A stretch of DNA of 64,000 nt from Komagataeibacter xylinus. GTDB taxonomy: Bacteria > Pseudomonadota > Alphaproteobacteria > Acetobacterales > Acetobacteraceae. A model generated the notes under the pieces. That model did no database searches. It was given only the letters and a program-made list of their open reading frames with translations, and was not told where the DNA came from. Every line of letters begins with the position of its first letter. The stretch's first letter is position 1. Position numbers and translations under genes: made by a program. This document shows, in pieces, positions 35,125 through 44,080 of this stretch. The DNA lies in the NCBI RefSeq assembly GCF_004302915.1, contig NZ_QQBI01000006.1:1-64000 (forward strand), given 5' to 3'.

Positions 35125-35859
35125 ATGCCCGATACACCACCCCCCCGGCGCGGTCGGGGCCGACCGCCCAAGACCGCCCGCGCACCCGAGGGTACACGCG
35201 CCATGCTGGTCCGCGCAGGCGTTGATTTATTGACAGAAAAAGGCTTTTCCGCCACCTGCGTGGATGACGTGCTGCACGCCACCGGCATCTCGAAAGGGTC
35301 GTTCTACTACTGCTTCAGCAGCAAGGAAGACTTCGGGCAGGTCCTGATCGAGGACTACGCCAGGTCTTTCAACGCCAGGCTGGACCTGTGGCTGCAGGAG
35401 CCAGATACGCCCCCGCTGCAGCGCCTGCTCAACTTCGTGCATGACGTGCGCGGCAGCATGCACAATCACGGTTTCCGCCGGGGCTGCCTGATCGGCAACC
35501 TGGGGCAGGAAATCGAAATGCTGCCCGATTCGTTCCATGGACTCCTGCTCACGATCCTGCACGGGTGGGAAAAGCGCGTGAGCGCCTGCCTGCTCGCAGG
35601 CTTCGGCACGCGGGCCACCGCCGGGCAGAAGCGCACCTGCATGCAGCTTGCCCGCTATTTCTGGATCGGGTGGGAAGGTGCCGTGCTGCGTGCCCGCATG
35701 GAGCATGCGCCCGAACCGCTGGACCTGTTCACCACGTTCTACATGGCGCAGGCAGCAGGGGCCCTGGGCGTCAAGCCGCCCGCGTGCCAGCCACCCGCTA
35801 CCCCGCGCGTATCGCCCGCACAGCCTGCGCCCGGGCAAACAGTTCAAGCAACAAACTGA
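35125..35859 (+). CDS. TetR family transcriptional regulator (AcuR-like)
   Basis: 244 residues. A Pro/Arg-rich N-terminus (PPPRRGRGRPPKTARAPEG) is followed by the TetR HTH (GVDLLTEKGFSATCVDDVLH, then ATGISKGSFYYCFSSKEDFG). The ligand domain includes RRGCLIGNLGQEIEML, seen in AcuR-like regulators of acrylate and related small electrophiles. The C-terminal 25 residues are Pro-rich. Its last 62 nt overlap the 3' end of recG on the opposite strand. The regulated target is unknown; no obvious reductase gene is adjacent. Confidence 0.88.
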   Translation: MPDTPPPRRGRGRPPKTARAPEGTRAMLVRAGVDLLTEKGFSATCVDDVLHATGISKGSFYYCFSSKEDFGQVLIEDYARSFNARLDLWLQEPDTPPLQRLLNFVHDVRGSMHNHGFRRGCLIGNLGQEIEMLPDSFHGLLLTILHGWEKRVSACLLAGFGTRATAGQKRTCMQLARYFWIGWEGAVLRARMEHAPEPLDLFTTFYMAQAAGALGVKPPACQPPATPRVSPAQPAPGQTVQATN

Positions 35860-37945
35860 CAGCCTGCCTGCGCCCGCGCAGGGCGGGGGGTGCCTTGTCC
35901 GGCGGGGTATCGACCAGCCTGCGGGCATCCTGTGCTGCAAGCCTGAGCAGCATGTCGACATGAAGCGGGCTGGCCAGCCGCAGGTCAGGCAGGCCGGACT
36001 GGCGCCTGCCGGTCAGATCGCCGCCGCCACGCAGGCGGAAATCCTCATCAGCGATAAGGAAGCCATCTTCCGTCTCGCGCAATAGCGCCAGCCTGCGCCG
36101 CGCGGTCTGGCCGAGCGCGCTGTCATGCAGCAGAAGACAATAGGATTCCGCCTGCCCACGCCCCACGCGCCCGCGCAACTGGTGCAGCTGCGCCAGGCCA
36201 AAGCGCTCGGCATGCTCGATCACCATCACCGTGGCATCAGGAATATCCACCCCTACCTCGATCACGGTAGTGGCGACAAGGATGCGCGTGCGCCCGGCGG
36301 CAAAATCGGCAATGGCCTGCTCGCGCAGGGCAATATCCTGCTGGCCGTGCGCCAGCCCCACGGCATCAGGCCCAAAATGGGCGGCAAGGGCATGATGCCG
36401 GGCCTCGGCTGCGGCAATGTCAACGGTTTCGCTCTCGCTCACCAGCGGGCACACCCAGAAAATGCGCGCCCCCCGCGCCAGCGCCCGCTCAAGCCCCGCC
36501 AGCAGGTCGTCCATGGCCGAGAGCGCATGCAGCGAGGTGCGCACCGGCTTACGGCCCGCGGGCTTTACATCCAGCCGGCTGACCAGCATGTCGCCCCACT
36601 GGGTCAGCAGCAGCGAGCGGGGGATGGGGGTGGCGGTCATGACCAGAACATCGGTCTGGTGGCCTTTCTCGCCCAGCATGGCGCGCTGCTCCACGCCAAA
36701 ACGGTGCTGCTCGTCAATGACGGCCAGCGCCAGGTCATGAAACACCACGCTTTCCTGAAACAGGGCGTGGGTGCCGATCACCAGCCGGGCCGTGCCATCG
36801 GCAATGCGGGCCAGGGCCTCGCGCCGGGCCTTGCCTTTTACGCTGCCGCTAAGGAAGGCCACCGGCACGGGGGAGAGTTTTTCAAACGTGGCCAGATGCT
36901 GGCGGGCCAGAATTTCGGTCGGCGCCATCAGGGCCGCCTGGTGGCCAGCCTCAACCGCGCCCAGCATGGCCAGCAGCGCCACCAGCGTCTTGCCCGCGCC
37001 CACGTCACCCTGCAGCAGGCGCGTCATCTGGCGCGGGGCGGCAAGGTCGGCATCGATCTCGGCCAGCGTACGGGTCTGGGCCGTGGTAGGCTCATGGCCA
37101 AAGCGTGACAGCGCCACCGCGCGCAGGCTGCCATCACTCACGATGCTGCGTCCCGGCCGCAGGCGGTTGAGCCTGCGCGCCTGCGCCATGGCAACCTGCT
37201 GGGCCAGCAGGTCATCACATGCAAGCCGTGCCCGTGCCCGCTCGGACGCCCCTACCAGCGCCTCGCCCTCCATCAGGTCGGGGAAGTCAGATGGCCGGTG
37301 CAGCGTGCGCAGCGCCTGCTCGAAGCCGGGCCATTTGCGCTGCGCCAGCACGCTGGCATCCTGCCATTCCGGCAGGGCGGGAAACACCTCGAACGCCGCC
37401 CGGATGGCGCTGCGCACCTGGCTTGGAAACAGCCCCGCCGTAAGCGGCCAGACCGGGTCGAGCAGCGGAATTTCAGCAAGCCTGGCCTGCGGCACCAGAT
37501 AGTCGGGGTGGGCCATGTTCAGCCGCTCCCCAAAGCGCTCCAGCGTGCCCGATACGGCAATGTTCTGCCCGGCCTCAAGCCTGCGCACCTGATGGGGGGA
37601 GAAGAACACCAGTTCTGCCTCCGCCGTGCCATCGCTCACCACCACGCGCCACGGCCGCTTGCCCCGGCCACCACCGGGGGCAGGGGGCACCACGCGCGTG
37701 ATCGTGACCAGCAGCGTGCATACCCGCCCGGTTTCCGCCGCGCGCAGGGTAGGGCGGTAGCGCCGGTCCACTACCGATTCCGGCAGGTGGAACAGCAGGT
37801 CGATCACGCGCGCGCCCCCGGCCACCCGCGCCAGCAGCTTTGCTGTGGCCGGTTTCACGCCCTGCAGGCTTTCAATCCCCGCAAGCAGCGGGGCGAGAAG
37901 GGAATTGGCGGGCGGGGGTGGGGTATCGGACACGCGGCGGTTCAT
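35798..37945 (-). CDS. recG: ATP-dependent DNA helicase RecG
   Basis: About 715 residues. It remodels stalled forks and Holliday junctions. N-terminal wedge/OB domain (LLFHLPESVVDRRYRPTL), Walker A LLQGDVGAGKTLVALLAM, DEQH box in AVIDEQHRFGVEQR, then TATPIPRSLLL, ATTVIEVGVDIPDATVM and QLRGRVGRG of helicase motifs III-VI. The start is ambiguous between ATGs at 37945, 37960, 37969 and 37981; 37945 has GCAGG directly before it. Convergent overlap of 62 nt with the TetR gene; divergent from sdhE-mfd. Confidence 0.94.
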   Translation of the reverse strand: MNRRVSDTPPPPANSLLAPLLAGIESLQGVKPATAKLLARVAGGARVIDLLFHLPESVVDRRYRPTLRAAETGRVCTLLVTITRVVPPAPGGGRGKRPWRVVVSDGTAEAELVFFSPHQVRRLEAGQNIAVSGTLERFGERLNMAHPDYLVPQARLAEIPLLDPVWPLTAGLFPSQVRSAIRAAFEVFPALPEWQDASVLAQRKWPGFEQALRTLHRPSDFPDLMEGEALVGASERARARLACDDLLAQQVAMAQARRLNRLRPGRSIVSDGSLRAVALSRFGHEPTTAQTRTLAEIDADLAAPRQMTRLLQGDVGAGKTLVALLAMLGAVEAGHQAALMAPTEILARQHLATFEKLSPVPVAFLSGSVKGKARREALARIADGTARLVIGTHALFQESVVFHDLALAVIDEQHRFGVEQRAMLGEKGHQTDVLVMTATPIPRSLLLTQWGDMLVSRLDVKPAGRKPVRTSLHALSAMDDLLAGLERALARGARIFWVCPLVSESETVDIAAAEARHHALAAHFGPDAVGLAHGQQDIALREQAIADFAAGRTRILVATTVIEVGVDIPDATVMVIEHAERFGLAQLHQLRGRVGRGQAESYCLLLHDSALGQTARRRLALLRETEDGFLIADEDFRLRGGGDLTGRRQSGLPDLRLASPLHVDMLLRLAAQDARRLVDTPPDKAPPALRGRRQAVSLLLELFARAQAVRAIRAG

Positions 37946-38050
37946 CCTGCGGGGTGGCATGCTTGTCATGCGGGCTGACATATGCCCGCATGAGGGCTAT
38001 AGGACACCTGCGTTACGGAACAAAACACAACCATACAGGGGTGGAACGCA

Positions 38051-38362
38051 ATGGAAGCCAGAACGCCTGATCTCTCCCGCCTCGATACGCGGCGGCGCAA
38101 GATCTATTACCGCGCGACGCATCGCGGCACGCATGAAACCGACGTGCTGATCGGCGGGTTCGTCGCCCCCCGGCTCGAGGGCATGACCGAGGCCGAACTC
38201 GACGCGCTTGAAGCGGTGATGGACCTGCCCGATGCCGACCTGGCCGACTGGCTGAGCGGCCGCCGCCCGGTGCCGCCTGAACTCAACACGCCCATGATGC
38301 AGCAGATCATGGCCGATGCCACCGATCCCGCCCGCCTTGCCGCAATCCGGGGCGGAAAATGA
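38051..38362 (+). CDS. sdhE: FAD assembly factor SdhE (YgfY family)
   Basis: 103 residues. It promotes covalent flavinylation of succinate dehydrogenase subunit A. The key RGxxE motif is present as RGTHETDVLIGGF. The helical bundle continues TEAELDALEAVMDLPDADLA with DWLSG. It overlaps mfd in an ATGA, an arrangement also seen in other alphaproteobacteria. Confidence 0.9.
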   Translation: MEARTPDLSRLDTRRRKIYYRATHRGTHETDVLIGGFVAPRLEGMTEAELDALEAVMDLPDADLADWLSGRRPVPPELNTPMMQQIMADATDPARLAAIRGGK

Positions 38363-41300
38363 ACGATACGGCAGGTTTCTCGCTCGCACCCGGCGCGCCC
38401 GTTCCCGTTTGGGGCGTGCCGGATGGGTATGACGCCTTCCTGCTCGCCCGCCGCCTGGGCGAGAACGAAGGCCCCGTGCTGCATGTGTGCCGTGATGATG
38501 CCTCCATGGCGCGCATTGCAGACCAGCTGGCCTTTGTCGCACCCGGGGCGGAAATCCTCCGCTTTCCGGGCTGGGACTGCCTGCCGTATGACCGTGTCTC
38601 CCCCAACCCCGCCATCATCGCGGAGCGGGTGGCAACCCTGACCCGCCTGCTGGAAAAGGCGACAACGCCGCGCATCGTGCTGACCACGGTGATGGGCGCC
38701 ATCCAGCGCGTGGCCCCGCGCGCGGCCTTTGCGGGGCAGTCGATCACCATCAGGGCGGGCGAAAGCCTTGATGCGCCCTTCCTGATGGAACTGCTCATCG
38801 CCCATGGCTACAACCGCACCGATACGGTGATGGAGCAGGGCGAGTTCGCCACCCGTGGCGGCATTTTTGATATTTTCCCCGCAGGCGAGGCCGAGCCCGT
38901 GCGCCTCGACCTGTTTGGTGACGAGGTGGAAAACATCCGCCGCTTCGACCCCGGCACCCAGCGCTCGACGGCGAAGATCGACAGCCTGACCATGCGCCCG
39001 GTGGCCGATTTCAGCCTTGATCCCGCATCCATCTCGCGCTTTCGCACCGGCTGGCGTGACCTGTTTGGCCCGGCTGCCGCCAATGACCCGCTGTACCAGC
39101 ACATATCGGATGGCAGGCGGCATGCGGGCATGGAGCACTGGCTGCCCCTGTTCCATGAACAGATGGAAACGCTGGTGGACTACCTGCCCGGTGTCACCAT
39201 CTCGCTCGCCAACCAGGCCGAGGAGGTGCTGGCGACCCGGCTGGAAATGATCACCGATCATTACGACGCCCGCAAACAGCCCACGCGGGAAGGCGAGGTG
39301 CCCTACCGCCCGCTGCCGCCGCACCTGATGTATCTCGACCGCAAGGGCTGGGATGCGATGATTGCGGGCAGGAAGGCCGTGGTGTTCATGCCATTCGCCC
39401 AGCCCGATGGCGCGCCGGGCATGGATGCGGGCGGCAGGCCCGGCCAGATGTTTGCCAAGACCGTGACCGAGGGGCGCGAGAACGTCTTCCCCATGCTGCA
39501 TGCGCGGGTTGAGGAATGGGCGCAGACCGGCAGGCGCGCCTATGTCACGGCCTGGACGCGCGGCTCGTGCGAGCGCATTGGCGTGCTGCTGCGCGAATAC
39601 CGCCTGCCGGTGCAGACCTTTGCCACATGGAAAGAGGCGCAGAAGCTCAAGCCCGGCACGGTAGGGCTGCTGACGCTGGGGCTGGAGCGCGGGTTCGTTG
39701 CCGATAACTTCGCCTTCATTTCCGAGCAGGACCTGCTGGGCGAGCGGATCTCGCGCCCGCCCCGGCGGCGCAAGAAGGCGGACCAGTTCATATCCGAAGC
39801 CTCCGAGATCGCGGAAGGCGACCTGATCGTCCATCAGGATTACGGCATTGGCCGCTATGACGGGCTGGAGACCATTGGCGTAGGCACCGCGCCGCATGAC
39901 TGCCTGCGCCTGATCTATGATGGCAACGAGAAGCTGTTCCTGCCCGTCGAGAACATTGAACTGCTCAGCCGCTTCGGCTCCGACCAGGCGCATGTGGCGC
40001 TCGACAAGCTTGGCGGCGTGTCGTGGCAGTCGCGCAAGGCGAAGATGAAGCAGCGCATCCGCGACATGGCGGGCGAACTCATCCGCACCGCAGCCGCACG
40101 CGCCCTGCGTGAAGCCCCGGCGCTGACGCCTGAAGAAGGGCTGTGGGATGAATTCTGCGCCCGCTTCCTCTTCATCGAGACCGAGGACCAGTCCCGCGCC
40201 ATTGCCGATGTGCTCGACGACATGGCCTCAGGCAAGCCGATGGACCGGCTGGTATGTGGCGACGTGGGCTTTGGCAAGACCGAAGTGGCGCTACGCGCCG
40301 CCTTCGTTGCCGCCATGTCGGGCGCGCAGGTGGCGGTGGTGGTGCCGACTACGCTGCTGGCCCGCCAGCATTACCGCACGTTCTCCGCCCGCTTTGCGGG
40401 GCTTCCGGTCAATGTGGCGCAGCTTTCGCGCATGGTCACGGGCAAGGAAGCCACCGCCGTGCGCAAGGGCCTGGCCGATGGCACGGTCAATATCGTCATC
40501 GGCACCCACGCCCTGCTGGCCAAGACCGTGAAGTTTGCCGATCTTGGCCTGCTGATCGTGGATGAAGAGCAGCATTTTGGCGTGGCCCACAAGGAAAAGC
40601 TCAAGGCCCTGCGCGAGGACGTGCATGTGCTCACGCTTTCGGCCACGCCGCTGCCGCGCACGCTGCAACTGGCCCTGACCGGCGTGCGCGAGATGAGCCT
40701 GATCGCAACCCCGCCCACCGACCGGCTGGCGGTGCGCACCTTCATCATGCCGTTTGACAGTGTGGTGATCCGCGAGGCGATCCAGCGCGAGCGCTTCCGC
40801 GGCGGGCAGGTGTTCTGCGTGGTGCCGCGCATCGAGGACCTCGACCGCATGGCCACCCGCCTGCACGAGATCGTGCCCGACGCCCGGCTGGCGCAGGCCC
40901 ATGGTCGCCTGACACCAACCGAGCTGGAACAGGTGATGACCGAGTTCAGCGATGGCAAATACGACATCCTGCTCTCCACCAATATCGTGGAAAGCGGGCT
41001 GGACATGCCCGCAGTCAACACGCTCATCATCCACCGTGCCGACATGTTTGGCCTGGGCCAGCTCTACCAGCTGCGCGGGCGCGTGGGGCGCGGCAAGCAG
41101 CGCGGCTATGCCTACCTGACCTGGCCGCAGACGCATGTGCTCTCGGCCGCAGCCCAGAAGCGGCTGGAAGTGATGCAGACGCTCGATACGCTGGGCGCGG
41201 GCTTTACGCTGGCCTCGCACGACCTTGACCTGCGCGGGGCGGGTAACCTGCTGGGTGATGAGCAGTCGGGTCATATCCGTGAAGTGGGCATCGAGCTGTA

Positions 41301-41841
41301 CCAGCAGATGCTCGAGGATGCCGTGGCCGACCTGCGCACCGAGAAGGGACGGCGCAAGCTGCAGGACCGCGACTGGACGCCCAACATCATCCTTGGCCTG
41401 CCGGTGCTCATACCCGACAGCTACGTGACCGACCTGCCGGTGCGCCTTGGCCTGTACCGCCGCATCGCGGCCCTGGCCAATGATGCCGAGGTCGAGGCGA
41501 TGGAAGCCGAACTGGTTGACCGCTTCGGCACGCTGCCCGATGAGGTGCGCAACCTGCTGGACGTGGTGACACTCAAGCGCCTGTGCCGCGAGGCGGGCGT
41601 GGAACGGCTGGAAGCAGGCCCCAAGGGCATGGTCATCCAGTTCCGGGGCAATACCTTCGCCAACCCGGCGGGGCTGGTGGCATGGATCGCCCGGCAGAAG
41701 GAAGCCAATGTACGCCTCCGGCCCGACCACAAGCTTGCGATCATACGCGAGATGACCAACGCCCAGCGCATTACGCAGGCCCGCAAGGTGCTCGGCGCGC
41801 TGGTGCGGATGGTGCATGAGGAGGCAGGCGTTTCGGCCTGA
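38359..41841 (+). CDS. mfd: transcription-repair coupling factor
   Basis: 1160 residues, the usual length. It removes RNA polymerase stalled at lesions and recruits UvrAB. Order: UvrB-like domains (residues about 1-330), RNA polymerase interaction domain (about 480-560, EGDLIVHQDYGIGRYDGLET), RecG-like motor with Walker A VCGDVGFGKTEVALRAAF near 633, DEEQ box in LLIVDEEQHFGVAH, and a C-terminal TRCF domain (NIILGLPVLIPDSYVTDLPV). The start is coupled to sdhE through ATGA. Confidence 0.97.
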   Translation: MNDTAGFSLAPGAPVPVWGVPDGYDAFLLARRLGENEGPVLHVCRDDASMARIADQLAFVAPGAEILRFPGWDCLPYDRVSPNPAIIAERVATLTRLLEKATTPRIVLTTVMGAIQRVAPRAAFAGQSITIRAGESLDAPFLMELLIAHGYNRTDTVMEQGEFATRGGIFDIFPAGEAEPVRLDLFGDEVENIRRFDPGTQRSTAKIDSLTMRPVADFSLDPASISRFRTGWRDLFGPAAANDPLYQHISDGRRHAGMEHWLPLFHEQMETLVDYLPGVTISLANQAEEVLATRLEMITDHYDARKQPTREGEVPYRPLPPHLMYLDRKGWDAMIAGRKAVVFMPFAQPDGAPGMDAGGRPGQMFAKTVTEGRENVFPMLHARVEEWAQTGRRAYVTAWTRGSCERIGVLLREYRLPVQTFATWKEAQKLKPGTVGLLTLGLERGFVADNFAFISEQDLLGERISRPPRRRKKADQFISEASEIAEGDLIVHQDYGIGRYDGLETIGVGTAPHDCLRLIYDGNEKLFLPVENIELLSRFGSDQAHVALDKLGGVSWQSRKAKMKQRIRDMAGELIRTAAARALREAPALTPEEGLWDEFCARFLFIETEDQSRAIADVLDDMASGKPMDRLVCGDVGFGKTEVALRAAFVAAMSGAQVAVVVPTTLLARQHYRTFSARFAGLPVNVAQLSRMVTGKEATAVRKGLADGTVNIVIGTHALLAKTVKFADLGLLIVDEEQHFGVAHKEKLKALREDVHVLTLSATPLPRTLQLALTGVREMSLIATPPTDRLAVRTFIMPFDSVVIREAIQRERFRGGQVFCVVPRIEDLDRMATRLHEIVPDARLAQAHGRLTPTELEQVMTEFSDGKYDILLSTNIVESGLDMPAVNTLIIHRADMFGLGQLYQLRGRVGRGKQRGYAYLTWPQTHVLSAAAQKRLEVMQTLDTLGAGFTLASHDLDLRGAGNLLGDEQSGHIREVGIELYQQMLEDAVADLRTEKGRRKLQDRDWTPNIILGLPVLIPDSYVTDLPVRLGLYRRIAALANDAEVEAMEAELVDRFGTLPDEVRNLLDVVTLKRLCREAGVERLEAGPKGMVIQFRGNTFANPAGLVAWIARQKEANVRLRPDHKLAIIREMTNAQRITQARKVLGALVRMVHEEAGVSA

Positions 41842-41844
41842 AAA

Positions 41845-41901
41845 CGGGGTGCCTTTTTCTTACAAAAGCACCCCTCTCTGAAGCTTTTTGAAAAAAGCTT
41901 C
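41845..41901 (-). repeat. dispersed structured repeat (copy 6, minus orientation)
   Basis: Read on the minus strand: a degenerate left end (AAGTGTCTGGC), the first hairpin with arms GAAGCTTTTTT and AAAAAGCTTC, then a second hairpin whose arms are GGGGTGC and GCACCCC instead of GCCGCC and GGCGGC, yet perfectly paired. It starts 4 bp past the mfd stop, between convergent gene ends. Confidence 0.75.
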
Positions 41902-41933
41902 GCCAGACACTTCTTTCAGTCGGTGTCCGTTCA

Positions 41934-41972
41934 CAAAAAAAACCTGACAGGCCAAAGCAGTCTGTCAGGTTT
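41934..41972 (-). terminator. intrinsic terminator of the secreted-protein gene
   Basis: Arms AAACCTGACAG and CTGTCAGGTTT, an 11-bp perfect stem with an 11-nt loop. On the minus strand it runs into eight Ts, a good terminator for the gene ending at 42002; the plus side has only three Ts. Confidence 0.8.
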
Positions 41973-42001
41973 CTGATCCATTTAAGGGGGTTTGATGCCC
42001 T

Positions 42002-42940
42002 TTAGCGAATGGGCAGTGGAATGTGATTGACGGTCATGACGCCGCCCGCCCAGCTCACATCCCACCCCGTTCCGCCCGAGGCCGATTTGTGGCCAAACAG
42101 CTTGGCCAGGACCAGGGCTGCACTGGCCCGGGTCTGGCCCGCGTTGCGCAGGGTCTCGATCACGGCATCAAGGTTCTGCACCTGAATATGGCCATTGGCT
42201 GATGACGCATCGGTATTGCCGGTAAGGCTGGCATCGCCATTGCCGGTAATCTGCATGGCGCCGCGCTGGGCGGTGAGTGATGAGACATGCAGCGGCACCA
42301 TGACCGTCTCGCTCGGGTGGCCGGTAATGGCTGCGGCAAGCGGCACGAGTGATGCGCTGGGCACCGAGGCATTGGCCGTGGCCTGCTGGGGCAGGGCATT
42401 GACCAGAAGCGTGTTGTGCGAGCCGGCTATGCCAAGGCCCTGCGTATCAAGCGTGAGGGTGGCGGGGGCGGTGTCGCCTTTGGCACCGGCAAGGTGCAGA
42501 TGCGCGCGATGGAAGGAGAGCTTCGTCTCCCCGCTGCTCAGCAGCCCATCCTGCCAGATCAGGTCATAGCTGCGGCCCGTGCGCAGCCCGTCCATGATGG
42601 GCGTTGCGGCGGAGACGAAATAATCCTGTGCGCAGCCCTGCGAATGGTGGCCGGTCAGGGTGGCCAGCAGCACGAGCGAGGCCACGTCCTCCATATCGCG
42701 CAGGGCCTGCGCCCCCAGTCCCGTGCCGCTGGCCGTGATATCACCTGCGTGAAAGGTCTGGTGCACGTCTCCCGCCAGGGCCAGGTCGTAGTTATGGCCA
42801 GCAAGCGTGTTGTTGCCATGCGGCTGGCTGCTACTGGCAAGCTGCGCGCTGGCGCAGGTGTCGGGCAGGGTCGTGGCCTGCGCCGAACCCACGCATGACA
42901 GGGCGGCAAGGACCGTGGTGATGATGGATATTTTTTTCAT
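42002..42940 (-). CDS. secreted protein of unknown function
   Basis: 312 residues. MKKISIITTVLAALSCVGSA forms a clear Sec signal peptide with cleavage near AQA-TT. The mature part is rich in Ala, Gly, Ser, Thr and His and looks beta-rich, with repeated LxLxG-type segments (LTLDTQGLGIAGSHNTLLVN, AMQITGNGDASLTGNTDASS) and a conserved-looking end VSWAGGVMTVNHIPLPIR. The end recalls DUF2125/YdgA-like periplasmic proteins, but this is not certain. ATG 42940 was chosen because the signal peptide starts there. Three Cys in the mature region. Confidence 0.7.
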   Translation of the reverse strand: MKKISIITTVLAALSCVGSAQATTLPDTCASAQLASSSQPHGNNTLAGHNYDLALAGDVHQTFHAGDITASGTGLGAQALRDMEDVASLVLLATLTGHHSQGCAQDYFVSAATPIMDGLRTGRSYDLIWQDGLLSSGETKLSFHRAHLHLAGAKGDTAPATLTLDTQGLGIAGSHNTLLVNALPQQATANASVPSASLVPLAAAITGHPSETVMVPLHVSSLTAQRGAMQITGNGDASLTGNTDASSANGHIQVQNLDAVIETLRNAGQTRASAALVLAKLFGHKSASGGTGWDVSWAGGVMTVNHIPLPIR

Positions 42941-43029
42941 TTGCAGTACAAGTTGGCGTGAATAGGCGGCGGATGCAATCCGGTATAATTTCCGCATCAT
43001 CCCCATAGCATCAGGCTATCTCCTCCACC

Positions 43030-43983
43030 ATGCTCCGCAAACTTGATTCCTTCCTGCTATGCCTGCTGGCCACCGTTGGCATGGCCAGCGTGCTGCCCTG
43101 CCGCGGTGTAGGGGTGAGGGTGTTCAATATCCTCGCCATCATCATGATCGCGAATATGTTTTTCCTCCAGGGCGCGCGCCTGTCGCGCCGGGCGGTGGTG
43201 GAGGGACTGACCGGGTGGCGCATCCACCTCGCCATCGTGCTGTGCACGTTCGTCATGTTTCCGCTGCTTGGCATGGGCCTGCATGCGGCCTTTCCGCGCC
43301 TGCTTGATGCCCCGATGTGGACAGGCCTGCTGTTCCTGTGCTGCCTGCCCTCCACCGTGCAGTCCTCCATCGCGTTCACCTCGATTGCACGCGGCAACGT
43401 GGCGGCGGCCATCTGTTCGGCAACACTGTCGAACATACTGGGCATTTTCATAACGCCCGTGCTGGTGGGCATCGTGTTCAGCCGCCATGCCAGCGGGGGC
43501 GGCGGCGGGATCATGCCCATCGTGGGGCAGCTGCTCGTGCCCTTCATCGCCGGGCAGGCCCTTCAGCCCCGGATCGGGGCCTGGGCGCACCGGCATAAGA
43601 AGCTGCTTTCCTTTTCCGACCGGGGGTCAGTCCTGGTGGTGGTCTATACCGCCTTCAGCGAAGCGGTGACGCAGGGACTGTGGCACCGCCTGCCTGCCAG
43701 CCAGCTTGGCCGGGTGGTGCTGGCCGATGCGGGGCTGCTGGCCCTGGTGCTGGGGCTGACCCTGCTGGTCGGGCGCGCGGGTGGCTTTGCGCGGGCGGAC
43801 AGGATCGCCATCCTGTTCTGTGGTTCCAAGAAGTCGCTGGCATCAGGCGTGCCGATTGCCAGCGTGCTGTTCGCCCCCACCGAGGTGGGGCTGATCGTGC
43901 TGCCGCTCATGATCTACCACCAGATCCAGCTTTTTGCCTGCGCCACGCTGGCACGGCGTTTTGGGACCGGGAAGAAGGATTGA
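43030..43983 (+). CDS. bile acid:sodium symporter (BASS/YfeH-type) family transporter
   Basis: 317 residues with nine to ten hydrophobic helices and the family signatures LLFLCCLPSTVQSSIAFTSI and AILFCGSKKSLASGVPIASV (the two unwound helices of the sodium and substrate site). The YfeH/BASS7 branch is poorly defined in substrate; organic anions and pantoate are known for relatives. It is 98 bp before the PLP decarboxylase on the same strand, so they may share transcription. It is divergent from the secreted protein. Confidence 0.87.
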   Translation: MLRKLDSFLLCLLATVGMASVLPCRGVGVRVFNILAIIMIANMFFLQGARLSRRAVVEGLTGWRIHLAIVLCTFVMFPLLGMGLHAAFPRLLDAPMWTGLLFLCCLPSTVQSSIAFTSIARGNVAAAICSATLSNILGIFITPVLVGIVFSRHASGGGGGIMPIVGQLLVPFIAGQALQPRIGAWAHRHKKLLSFSDRGSVLVVVYTAFSEAVTQGLWHRLPASQLGRVVLADAGLLALVLGLTLLVGRAGGFARADRIAILFCGSKKSLASGVPIASVLFAPTEVGLIVLPLMIYHQIQLFACATLARRFGTGKKD

Positions 43984-44080
43984 CCTAATCTACCCCCTCG
44001 CGCATGGCGGCCCGGCCCGGTATGTAGGCAGGCCGATAATGCCCGCCGGGCATGACAACCGCACGAAATGGTGGAGAGAG

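Noticed and set aside
38107-39993. 628-codon minus-strand open frame over sdhE and mfd
   Set aside because: Wholly antisense to mfd and sdhE, and its translation is low-complexity and His/Gln/Arg-rich like other shadow frames.
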